Shown: in pieces, positions 23,636 to 34,000 of the stretch | How positions within the stretch are numbered: the first letter of the stretch is position 1 | Layout: each line of letters opens with the position of its first letter | Source: Eudorina sp. 2006-703-Eu-15 | Taxonomy: Eukaryota; Chlorophyta; Chlorophyceae; Chlamydomonadales; Volvocaceae | DNA: 64,000 bases | Direction of reading: 5' to 3' | NCBI GenBank assembly: GCA_003117195.1 | Contig: BDSI01000025.1 | Coordinates: 62,001-126,000, forward strand | Position numbers and translations under genes: made by a program | The notes under the pieces: model-generated | Database searches by the model: none | Seen by the model: only the letters and a program-made list of their open reading frames with translations | Told to the model about the DNA's origin: nothing

Positions 23636-24877
23636 TTGTTGTTGTGTTACATGGTTGGGGGTGCGTAACCCCATACCTGCACATACCCATACGAGCCGGA
23701 GGCCCAAGGGCAAACAAAACGCCCAAAAGCACTGGTTTGCAATACCGCATTAACAGGAGTCGACGAGACTAGCGCCCAAAGGGCACGATAGAATTACGGT
23801 GAGCCCACATGCGCTCCAACATCTTTGCCAAACGAGCCGGATCCCAGGCAATCGCCTCCCTCATCGTATTAGGGCGGTGAAACCCTTCCTCAGCGCGTAT
23901 TGCATCGTAAGCCGGGCAGTCGAGTAGAACATGCTTCTCATCTTCAATCTGGTCTTCAGAGCGGCAGCAACGGCAGACCCGTTGTCCTCTAGGGACATGG
24001 TGCCTACCCCTCCGCGCCCTGTTAGACTCAAGTGCCCAACAACAAAGCCTGAATTGCATTAGCTTCCGGTGCGCAGAACGGGGGATAAAAACTGTAGTGT
24101 GCGGTTGCCACATAACGGCCGCCGCACCCATAAACGACAGGCCCATCCAATGCTTGTACTTCGACATATGGATCCCCGGCTGTTTCCCGTCTGATGGGTA
24201 ATTGTCTGGCTCGACATCGAGGCGCACATGTTCCCAACCGCTCATTAGTCGTTCCCTCATCGCCGTCACAATCTGAGCCTCGGGAAGAGGTTTGGACAGC
24301 AACCACTCAACTCGCTGTTCAACACCTTCTGCATCGTGAGGCAGCCCGCTCCAAATATCACACTCTAAGTACGACATTAAACGCAAGAACGAGGCTCCCC
24401 AACCGCCCCGTTCAGGATCGGTGAGTGCATCGATAACCTCCTGACATAGGACTGCGTGTGCGACCGTGCCCTTCTGCGTCTGCAGGCGGTTCCAAAAGCG
24501 AACCACTTGCTTCACCAAATAGTAATGCAGGGGAAGCTCGGCCAATTCTGCGAAAAGAAGGCGGTGGGCTGGGCGAGCAGCCCCCACAATTTGTCGCATG
24601 AACGCAATCTGCAGCTGGACTGCATCATCGTGTAGGCATGCTTCAAAAAGTCCTTCTGCCAGGTTGTTCGCATCGCGTCGTCTCCCCACCCTGTTCAAAA
24701 CCTCTGTCAACGCAAAAGGGCCCCAAGCCTGACAACCATACAGCAAAATCGCTCGAACTTGAGTGGCAAAACACCTCATTCGCACGTCGGGGGCGAAAAG
24801 CTTCAGCTTATCCAATTTGGAGCTCAAAGAGAACATAGCGGCCCGGCCGGTATCGTTCAACTGCTGTCGGGACTGAA
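23636..24877 (-). mobile_element. 5'-truncated LINE with 9-bp target duplication
   Basis: Flanked by ATGCGATCT at 23,627-23,635 and 24,878-24,886. Its minus-strand 3' end runs into CAACAACAA, a simple tail. Removing it restores collinearity of G2 with G1, which fixes both edges. Only the 3' end of the second ORF is left. Confidence 0.85.
23769..24860 (-). CDS. LINE ORF2 C-terminal part (reverse transcriptase tail and zinc knuckle)
   Basis: 363 codons without a stop, open to the truncated 5' edge. It shows the post-RT region typical of non-LTR elements: KLDKLKLFAPDVRMRCF, then ILLYGCQAWG, a helical stretch (LPLHYYLVKQVVRFWNRLQ) and a C-terminal CRCC-(x)-HVLLDC arrangement, a CCHC-type zinc motif as in zf-RVT domains. 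The catalytic YADD box would lie upstream and has been lost. It cannot mobilise itself. The clean frame suggests a young insertion. Confidence 0.78.
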   Translation of the reverse strand: MNDTGRAAMFSLSSKLDKLKLFAPDVRMRCFATQVRAILLYGCQAWGPFALTEVLNRVGRRRDANNLAEGLFEACLHDDAVQLQIAFMRQIVGAARPAHRLLFAELAELPLHYYLVKQVVRFWNRLQTQKGTVAHAVLCQEVIDALTDPERGGWGASFLRLMSYLECDIWSGLPHDAEGVEQRVEWLLSKPLPEAQIVTAMRERLMSGWEHVRLDVEPDNYPSDGKQPGIHMSKYKHWMGLSFMGAAAVMWQPHTTVFIPRSAHRKLMQFRLCCWALESNRARRGRHHVPRGQRVCRCCRSEDQIEDEKHVLLDCPAYDAIRAEEGFHRPNTMREAIAWDPARLAKMLERMWAHRNSIVPFGR

Positions 24878-25022
24878 ATGCGATCTGGCGGGACTGAAAG
24901 GGGTGTACGACACCCTGTCATCTGCACGGCAGGATGGTTGGCGGCCGCTGCAAGATAACCCCGACGACGCGGTCGCGTTCCTTGCTGCCAAGATAAGCCG
25001 CCCAGCGGGCGACGCCTCTAGT

Positions 25023-25079
25023 CTATCTGCTGGGCGCTCACTCAGCAGCCTGCCTGATGAGTGAGCGCCCAGCAGATAG
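25023..25079. repeat. Perfect 22-bp inverted repeat with 13-nt loop
   Basis: Arms at 25,023-25,044 and 25,058-25,079 are exact reverse complements. The first F-box copy (near 10,925) has only one arm-like sequence, so the palindrome arose in this copy. Confidence 0.95.
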
Positions 25080-25696
25080 TGGGGGCCCGCAACCCGTTAT
25101 GCGATCTGGGTCGCTTGCTGTGGATCGGATCGGATCGGGAACCCGCCGCCGCGGCTGCGAAGTGCGACCCCGCAATAATCACTTACTTCCGCGCGCCGCG
25201 TGCATCGCAGTCCCTTCCTGCCTTCCTGGTCCTGGTAGGGTGCGTTTCGAGGCCCTGCAGTTGGCCCCGGCCGCCCCCCGCCCAATGCCGGCTCCCGCCC
25301 GTTCAACCCCGCCCTGCCAACTGAAATCCCAACCGAAATTGCTTGTATGTGCACGCCGCAGGCCCGTCTGGACTACTGCCGACCCAAATGGGTTTCCGGC
25401 CTCAGGCCGCGGACCTTCAAAGCAGCGCGCAGGGCCGGCGAGCAGTGTTGCTATCTTCCAAAACGGGGAAATAGAATTCCGCAGGTTTCCGGCCTGTCGC
25501 CAGTAGCCAAAAAACCTTTGGCAGGGCAGATTTTGAGGGGCTTCCGAGGTGCCAGGAAATAAAAACCTCCGAGGCAGGCCAGAAATATTTCTGCGTGTTT
25601 CGACAGCAGGGCCACTGCTACCACAGCTACAACATAGATTCTCAGTCTTGGAGCCCTGAAGCGCGCTTTCCTTGCGTCGCGGATGCATGTGGGAGA

Positions 25697-27879
25697 TAGG
25701 GCCCAGGGCCCCGAACGCCCCGAACGCCCCGAACGCCTGGTAGATAGGGCCCAGGGCCCCGAAGCCACCGAGAGGCGGCCCACTGGGGTGCCACGTAGCC
25801 TGCTGCTTGGGCACCCGGCGGTGGGGGGATTCGGCGCGCTGCCGCTGCGGGAACATATCCGAGCGCGCTGGGCCTCAACAGCGCTGCGGTACATGAGGAG
25901 GATCCGCCACCAGCGGGCCGCCCCCTGGCAACGTGTCGTGGACACGATCCTAGCGGACGCCTCAGCGGCATGGAAGCCGTGCATGGTGCTCACGGCAACG
26001 GCCGACAGTCCATGGAGAGGGATCCGAAGGCTAGAACCCGAGGTACAGCGGGTCGTGACAGCCCTAGCCGCCCTGCCGAGAGTGGTGGACATCGCCGACC
26101 ATCCGCTCGCGCCGGGGGCGTGGTGCTGGAACGCACCACTGTGGGGAAACCCACTACTCCCGGAGGAACTGCCCGAGGGGGGGGCCCCGGCCTCGAGCAT
26201 GTGTTCCCGGACCTGGTGGACTACACCGGATTGCAAACGGTCGGACAACTAATCCGGGTGGGGGAGACGCTCCGGATGGTAACCGACGGCTGGGCAGAGC
26301 CAAACTACATAGACTCCGCCCGCATGGCACGATGCGCCGCACGGGCGTGGGCGACATTCGTACAAGATTGCCTGGGTATCCCCGCGGGGTCCGGGCGATG
26401 GGGTGATTGGCGGCAATGGGCCGAATTAGACCGGCGGCTGGTAGAACTTCAAGTAAGGCTACCAGCGGCCTGGGTGGCAGCAGCCCTAGCGGCACGAGCG
26501 AACGGGGTCCAGGGGGCGAATGTGCCCACGGAAGAGGAGGTGACGGCCATGTTGCTCGATCGCATGGGTTGGAGGTTGAATAATGGGTTGAAGGTGGCCC
26601 TGAGCGAGTACTCTGTTCGAGTGGGGACAGCGATGCAACTAGCCGAGGTGGCGGAACGCCGCAGCGCGGCTCACTTGCTGTTTGCCTGTGAGGCGGTAGG
26701 ACTGGGAGCCACCGACCCGATTTCTCAGGTGGCGGCCGCCCGGATCCAGGGGCTGCTGAGCCGCCTTTGGCTCAGTATCCGGTGGGAAAATGAGCATAAG
26801 GAGGCCTTTTGGCGCCTTACAGTCGATGGCGTCCCGTTGTTGGGCAATTCCCATATGCGACACGCGAGGGTGACGCGGTGTGGATGCGGGGGATACCCAG
26901 CGGAAGGCGGGGGTCAGAGACACCCCGACAGCACCATTTCTGGTCATGCCGAGTGGCCCAGGCGGTGGTGGGTCAGTTGGAAGCGCGCCTAGGGGCACGG
27001 ATACGGAGGCCGCAGGTCTGGCTGGCGGAACCCCCGCCACCCGTGGAGCAAGTTGTTTGGGATGTGGTGGTGTTGGCCGCGATTGCGGCCATGGAGACTG
27101 GTCGCCGATTCATGGCGGCCACCCTGCGTCGGTCAGCACCTGGTCAGGGTCAGACGATCCGGCCGGGACCGATATTGGCAGAACAAGGGGAGCGGCGCGC
27201 AATCGCTGACTTTTGGGGGCGCCTTCACGGGTTCGCCCAGTTGGGGCTCCCGAGACGGGGTTGGAGCTCAGTGGGCCCTTTCCACCCTTTCTTGAAAGTG
27301 GCGGGGGAGTCCTGCGATGTGCGGGACCTGCTCCTGAAGAAGGATGAGGCGCGGGTTCCCCGCCCTCTGTCTGTTTATCGTCGGGCTCTCCGAACCGGGG
27401 TTCAAGTTGCGGACCGGGCCTACCCTCAGATTGGGGTGGAGGTTGGGCTCCCGTTGGCATTTTGGTGTTTTGGCCAAGTTATTTCTTATGATGCGGGTTA
27501 CCCCACTAGCGGTCGCTGGGCAGTGTCACGAGCCAGGCGTGGGCCTTCCAAGACCTCGAGAGGGTGCTGCGTTGGGTGCCTCAGAGGTGGTGGTAGCTGG
27601 GTAATGGGGTGCCTGTGTGGGCGACCTCCCCTGTGCTTGGCTTTATCCACTTCTGGGGATTATGCCCGCTGCTGTGCCTATCCCTTTGGTAGTGTTGCCC
27701 CGCTGCGCGCCTCTGCTTGCTTCGGTGTCTGACTGGTTGGGGTTATGGCCCGGTGTGTTTTCTTTGGGTGCGGCGTTGTGGTGTGGAGGTGACCTGCCGC
27801 CTTGGCGGTGGGGCCTACTGGGGCTTGCTCTGGTATACACCGATGATCCCGTTGGGGTCCGCTGTAACATTCATTCATT
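25697..27879 (+). mobile_element. 5'-truncated non-LTR retrotransposon nested in the hAT element
   Basis: Flanked by CATGTGGGAGA (25,686-25,696 and 27,880-27,890). The uninterrupted hAT copy at 39,706 reads GCATATGGGAGGGTAACC at this point, confirming the insertion. The 3' end has TGTAA followed by CATT repeats instead of poly(A), so the tail is a short tandem repeat. The last 146 bp are repeated at 39,341. Confidence 0.87.
25760..27732 (+). pseudogene. Frameshifted retrotransposon ORF (post-RT region)
   Basis: Three frames join into one product. Frame 1 covers LREHIRARWASTALRYMRRI to WGNPLLP. Frame 2 starts after a run of eight G at 26,175-26,182 (FPDLVDYTGLQTVGQLIRVG to RWENEHKEAFWRLTVDGVPL and TRCGCG). 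Frame 3 starts near 26,900 (RQHHFWSCRVAQAVVGQLE). CGCG followed by HHFWSC gives a zinc-binding pattern like that after RT in algal L1-type elements. The RT catalytic core is absent. The two frameshifts mean it is dead. Confidence 0.68.
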
Positions 27880-28411
27880 CATGTGGGAGAGTAATCAGGA
27901 GTTGGGGACACGGCATCAGAGTGTGTTTTGGCGGTAGACAGGTGTGTACGATGCAGAAATTGCCCCTGCGCCTGCAGATTTCCAGGCCCTTTTAGTAGTC
28001 TGGAAAATAGTTGGCAGGGCAGATTTCCGGCTCTCCACAGCGTCAAATAAATGAAATCTCGCAGGTTTCTTGGGGGTCCGGGAAATAAAAAATGTCCGGG
28101 GTTTTGGCCCGTAAATATTCTTTTTATTTAAGATAGCAACACTGCCGGCGAGGTTGCCTCGAGTACTGTCCATTTCAGGTCAGTGAAGAACTTGCGGTGG
28201 GGCGGGGTGCGGGGTGCGGGCCCAATGACGGGCCACGCTATCAGGACTGTGCCGCCCGCGGGCTGCCTCTCTCTCCGCCCCCTCGCGTCCTTTCTGCGCC
28301 GCACATCCGACCCAACCGTATGCTGCTCGCCGTGCTCACGTGTTGCCACCGCCCAACCCCGCCATGCCCCACCCTTGGGCACCCATGTCCGCCGGCACCG
28401 GCTCCTACCTC

Positions 28412-29050
28412 ACATGGACAGCGTACCAGCAGCGCCTGATGGCCATCCGCCGACTGGTCCGACCTCTTGCCGGAGCTGCAGCAGCGAGTGGCGGAGCACC
28501 TGCCGGCCAACGAGGTGGCCTGCAACCTGAGGCTGATCAACAAGGCCACCGCGGAGGTCTTTCGCGGCGCGGCCCGGGTCCGGCTGTCCGAGCCGGTGCC
28601 GCCCCACGCCTTCGCGCGGCGCTGGGGCAGCCCGGCCGCATGTCACGACCGCACGCTTGAAGCCGGGCAGGATCCAGCGGTGACCTGGGTAACCTCCAGG
28701 TGGCCGTCGCCGCCGGGGGCTGCCGGCCGGATCATTCGGCCTTAAAGAGTGCAGCAGCTGGAGGCCACCTCTCCATCTGCCAGTGGATGCCGGAGCAGCG
28801 ACATCCCGGCTGTAGCGGTGCAGTGGAGGCTGCCGCCGGCAACAGGCACATGGGCTTGCTGCGCTGGTTCCTTACCCGCGGCTGCAGGGGTTCCCATCTG
28901 GCCGGAGGTTGTCAAGGCGGCGGCGTTCACGGGCCATCAGCCGCTGCTGCAGTGGATGGCCGCCGGCGGGGCGGAGGCGGCTGCAGTGTCTGCAGTTGCG
29001 CCGCTGGATGAGGTGGAGGGGCGGGCCTACGGGAGCGCGACCCATCCCGT
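28412..29050 (+). pseudogene. G3: F-box/ankyrin copy with deletions
   Basis: ATGGACAGCGTACCAG is conserved with G1 but is out of frame with the F-box (LPELQQRVAEHLPANEVACN). A deletion after AACHDRTLEA shifts the frame. The ankyrin-like part resumes as CRPDHSALKSAAAGGHLSIC and MGLLRWFLT, then jumps to sequence equivalent to G1 near 13,030. About 690 bp of the G1 equivalent are missing. Confidence 0.65.
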
Positions 29051-31036
29051 CGGTGCTGTGATGTTTCTTTCGCCAGAGCTCTCCGCCTGCCGTAGTCGTT
29101 GAACACGTCGTCTCACGGCGCTGCAGAATGCAACACTCTGAGCACCCAACGCCGCATCCCCTCACGATGGAGTGGAGCATGAATGCAAGGCCGTGAATCC
29201 GCGGCACGCACTTCATGCGAAGCGCATAAAGTTGTCATAGCCACAAAACCGGACGCCTACGGTGCCGCGGACGGGCATCTGATGACGACCCATGGGTCGG
29301 CCGCGCCACCCTTCCCTACAACCGGCGCAACCGGCTGTCCGAACCTCTGAATCGAAAATGTTATTACCACCGCCTTCGGATGGAAAGCGTTCACTGCCGA
29401 GTACGGATCGATGTACACCCTCGGCAGCGAGGGGCTCGTGCTTTCATCCGTTTGCCTGCCCACCCACCCTGCCGTCTCGTGCTTGTGTATCGGAGCCCCT
29501 CCATCATCAATCACCCTGACCGGCATCAGAAGATCCGCCGGCCGGCGGCACCCGCCATTTGCGCGCCGAACCATGGCACTGGTGGTGCACTTTTGTGCTG
29601 CCTCGGCCCTGCCCTGCATTGCTTTCCACGCACTGCGGTGGCATGCAGCGACCCGCCCGCCCCCTGCCCGGGTAGGTCCAGCCGGCAGAGAGCGAACCTT
29701 TTTAAAAAGCGCCACTGCTGCAGATGTCTGCGCGAACCAAAGGTCTTCTTCTGTGCACGCTATCACAACCCAACTCCCCCCAAGCACTTCGGCGCACCAT
29801 GTCCTCGACGACTGCACGCGAACCTGGACGAAATTTTGAGCTGCCATCTTCATAATCCCTGCATGCGTTAAACGGAGGGCGTACACGACAGCCAGGCAGC
29901 CCAGCAAAAGGTACGACGGTGTGGTGCCCTAGGGTTCTTCAGCAACATCAACACATGCTTGTCTTCATTGACCCAGGGGGGGCAAGATAACATTATTCAT
30001 TCGAACCAACATGCGCTGAATGATCAAACCACATGGCACTCGAAGGGTCTCTCAGTGGGCAGACTGGTGGCTGCAGTACCAACGGTCCACGTACCGTACG
30101 ACCAACAGAGCACGTGCCGGCACGATGACGCGCTCGCCATGCGCCCCTCGTGCATGCCCAGTGGCGTCCGCACGCGCCACTGGATGTCCAACACAACCAG
30201 TGTAGTCCAACATCTCAGTACCGGCAACCACGATGGCCCCCGACAACGACCGAGTGTTGTAAACGCGGCGGCGTGCTACCCAATCGTGCAGCAGACGACG
30301 CACGGTTCCATGTCAACGAAGGGCCCCAACGTCTCCGTCCCACTAAAGCAACCCCCAATCGCCATGCTGAGCGTAGCTCAAATCAATCGCAGGCATTCGT
30401 TGCTGCGTGCAGCCATCTTCTTCATTTCAGCAGTGCACCGTACGAATGGGACCGCAAATCAGGTTTCGGTATACCGTTTAGGCGCAGGACAGTGACGCAC
30501 ATACTCAACGCAACGCCCCGATGAACTCTGGTCTCACAAACAACCCAAACAACCCGAACAGCAACTCTCTTGCACAGCCGCGGGGACATCTCCTCCGTCG
30601 GTAGAGTCCCATCGCGGCCGTCTCCAACAGTCCTGTCCGTCATTCATCCGTTCCAGTGTGACCCCCACGTGGCCCCCACCCCCCGAGCAGCAACGCCTGC
30701 AGCGGAGCGCCCCGCATGCAGGGGCCGGCCCAACGAGAATCTGCAGATGAGGCGAGCAGCCTCAAAACCCAACGAGCAGACATCAATCAACATCTGTCAT
30801 TCAAGGCCATCAATAAATGAATGCATATACAAGAGATACGTTTGCACGATGTTGTGTCTATCCTTGCCACAAACAGCACGGCAGCGTGAGATTGCGCCCC
30901 CAGTGTTCGGCCGTCCTGTACGGCACTGAACGGCCACCGGCAGCGCCAGGCGCCCTAGCCATCGACCGCGGAATTCGAGGACCGGCGGGAGGGGATGGTT
31001 CAGCGCCGCTTCGCTCTTTCTCGTCCGAACAGGCGA
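29051..31036. other. Non-coding stretch between G3 and gene B
   Basis: No frame here has a paralogue in the window. A 216-codon minus-strand frame (29,257-29,907) overlaps long frames on the plus strand and has no supported splice sites. This region should contain the gene B 3' UTR; I found no TGTAA on the minus strand near the stop. Confidence 0.35.
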
Positions 31037-34000
31037 TTAGCGCCGCTTGCCCTTTCCCTTCTTCCGCCTCGTGATGCTCCGGCCACCTCTCTGGGCCGCC
31101 GCCGCTGCCGCCTGCACCGCCTCCTCCGCCCTGCCCGGCCCCAGCGCCGGCTGCTGCTGCGCCGCCCCGTCCTTCAGAAAGGCGACCCTCCAGCTCAGGT
31201 CCCGGACCGCCATCAGCGCCACCGAGGCCAGCACCACGGCCAGGGCCGCTGCGGCGGCCGCCAGCCAGGGGCCGCCCTCGCGGCCACCGCGGGAGGCAGA
31301 GGCGACCCGGAACATCATCGTGAGGACGACCAAGTCCGCCGCCCAGCTGAGCTGGTTGCCCTTGATGTGGACCTGCGGCCGGTAGGAAGGGTGGTACGTC
31401 TTAACGGCGCCGGCGAGAGGCCGAATGCGGTCCGTTTGGGGTCCAGACCTCAGCGGGTAAGATGCGGATGCGGATACAACGTTGCAATGGCCCTCGTACA
31501 AAGGAGTGATTGCCCTTACACAAAGGGATCTGATTCATGTCAAAATACTCCTGTGGCGGCGTCAAGCTCTTGTATTTGTCAATGGGCAGGCAGGGGGCGC
31601 AGCAGCGCCCAGGCAGGGGGCGCAGCAGCGCTCAGCAACTGCCCGTGTGCGTAAAAAGCACATACCAAGTGGTCGGGCAGCTGTCCCACTTTCTTCATGT
31701 TGCGCCACCAACCATGTAGCGCACCCCGCCCATCCCGACAGGTACTCACGCTGTACGACACCGGCTGCGACACTGCCACCAGCGAAGCCAGCACAGCGCC
31801 TGCTCGCACAGGCAGCAGCTGCTGACCCATGGGTCCCGTCCTTCGAGCGTCGTGGTGGCGTGCGGTGGCGATGTACAGCAGGACGAGACAAACCACTTGC
31901 CAGGTTCGGAGGGCCGGGTCGCGGTAGCTGGGGTGGAAGACGAATGGTCGTGACGGACGTGACGAGGTGTCAGGTGTCAAGTTGTTGGGGAATGCGGAAT
32001 GGGACCGCAGCACAATGGACAAGTGACCGCCGCCTAGAAGAGACGCTTCAACATAAAATCCGCCAGATCCACGGATTCAAGCAAAGAGGTGCACTTTGCA
32101 AGCATGCCCTGCGGTTTTGGGTACCTTCCTGGCCGCCTGAGTCACGCACCCTGGGCTGTTGAGGGCCTTGGACCCCGCCAGCAGCAGCGCCGGCAGCACC
32201 ACGCACGCCCAGCTCAGCGCCATCTGGACCAGGGCCCAGCCGGGGAGGGAGGAGAACCCGCCGCAGCGGAGGCGCAGGAGCAGCCCCAGCGCGTGACGGG
32301 ATGCGGCGGGCGCGCCGTCCAAGGTCCTCCGCTCCTCCGCCTGGCTGCCGTACATGAGGCCCGCGAGCGTTATGGGCAGGACGAGGGAGTTCAGCGCGGC
32401 GGTGGCCAGGTCCCGGCGCACCGACTCCCGGCAGCGGAAGCGCATGCAGGCGTTCTCGCGGGCGGGGTCCCTGGGGGTTGTGATTACAGGGGAACGGGGG
32501 AACGGGCGCGGGGTGGTGGTCAAGGGAGGCCAGGCTCTCATTGTGATCCGAAGGTGAGGAACGGAGATGGGAATGATGCAGAGAGGGGGCCGCAAAGTGG
32601 GGCCGAGAGAGAGATGGAGAGAAAGGCAGCACGGGAGGGAGGACGAGGAGTAGAGGGAAGCAGACAACGAAAGAGTGCAGCGACGGAATGGGCAATAAAT
32701 GTTTGTAATTTGAAGGCCTGCATACCAAAAAGAAACTCCGTCGCGCACCAGGGCTGAGGGCACTGCGGTGGTTCCCAGCCCGTCCACCACAGCATAGCAA
32801 GGTCCTGTAGCAACGCCCGTGTTTCAACACCGCGCCGGAGAGTGCACCTCACAGGCACCCAGCTCCTAGTCCGCCCTTGCCAGGAGGGGTGGACAGAACC
32901 GCTCGACGACGGGACGGATACACGGATGCAATACCCGCCCCGGGGCTGTCTTCCACTTTCCTCCTCCCTTCCCCACCCCCCCGACCCGACCCCTCTCTGC
33001 CGCTCTGCGCGGCACGCACCTGAACCCGGCGACCAGCGCCCGCAGCGCCAGTGACAGTCGCTGATGACGGCCCGAATCGTCCGGCTTCCGCGGCGGCTCC
33101 GGGACCACCGAGGGCGCCGACCGCCGGAACTCCATGTCCCGGGTCGGGTGCCGCTCCGCTTCTTCCTTATGTCGATCCGCCTCTTCTGCCTCCTCCTCCT
33201 GTTCCTCCTCCTCCTCTTCCTCCTGCTCGTCCTCCCCGGGTACGTGCAGCGACTGCTGTCCCTCCCCATGCGCGGCGGGCACCAGCGCGGTTCCGCCTGC
33301 ATGCAGGCCCCGCCCCCAGGGCACAACGCGACATGCGATCACGTCCCGCGGCGCAGCGTGTCCACCCGGCCGGCTCCGTCCGAGGGTATACGGGTATTCC
33401 ATGCAGCCGCCGCAGAGGTCGCAAGGCGGATTCAAGTGACGAGTGGCCGGTGGCGCCCCGCTGGGCACAAGCGTCGGGCTCGTGGATGCACGCCAGGCTC
33501 ACTCTTCATGTAAGTGAAGCCCTTCTCTCAAGTAAATTAAAGTATGTTGGAGACGGGTATCGCAATACAGGTAGGAAGCAGCCCGGGCAGCCTGTGGTTG
33601 TTCCACACATTCAAATGTGTGGTTTGTACGAGGAGGGCAGCGGGCTCCCAAGGACGCGGCTGGCCAGTGGTGAAAGGAGAGCTGCCGGGGCGGCACCAAT
33701 GACGGGTGCGTGAACCCACTCGCACCTGCGTTTCGGACCTCCATGTCCAGGTACCGGAGCGTCTCTTGAAGGTCGACGTCGGTCATGTACGACACCAGCG
33801 CGCTGCCCAGGTCGCGCAGCTCCGCCTCGCGCCTCCTCGCCTCCCCGACGACTCCTGGGTCGGCCGCCACCTCCGCCCGCAGGCGCTCCCAGCCCAGCAC
33901 CAGGGAAGCCATGTCCGAAACCAGGACGGACAAGTTGTTCGTGAAGACGCGGGCGCGGATGACCCGTGGGTCAGTGGTCAGCCGCGGATCCGCCTCGGCT

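Larger units (their letters stand above)
22945..24960 (+). pseudogene. G2: F-box/ankyrin copy broken by frameshifts and a LINE
   Basis: Begins TSWSDLLPELQQRVAAHLPG, the F-box equivalent of G1, but the ATG of G1 is CACGTG here. The ankyrin-like part (CRPDHSALKSAAAGGHLSIL) then shifts frame near 23,300 (PEYQHICGAVDAAAANGHIA), again near 23,410 (RRDVCEALRADGYTSP) and again near 23,540. At 23,636 it is cut by a minus-strand LINE and resumes at 24,887 with LAGLKGVYDTLSSARQDGW, which matches G1 near residue 250. Homology to G1 stops near 24,960, where upstream sequence of the G3 unit begins. Confidence 0.68.
25443..28144. mobile_element. Non-autonomous hAT-type element (MITE), split by a LINE
   Basis: Ends are CAGTGTTGCTATCTT and its exact reverse complement. 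The 8-bp target duplication CCGGCGAG (25,435-25,442 and 28,145-28,152) and CAGTG ends fit the hAT superfamily. The empty site is visible in the first and second F-box copies (GGGCCGGCGAGG near 11,290 and 22,632). Without the nested LINE it would be about 508 bp. It has no transposase frame. A second copy is at 39,706. Confidence 0.88.

Noticed and set aside
29257..29907. 216-codon minus-strand frame
   Set aside because: Overlaps long plus-strand frames, has no paralogue here and no supported splice sites. Kept only as a remark.
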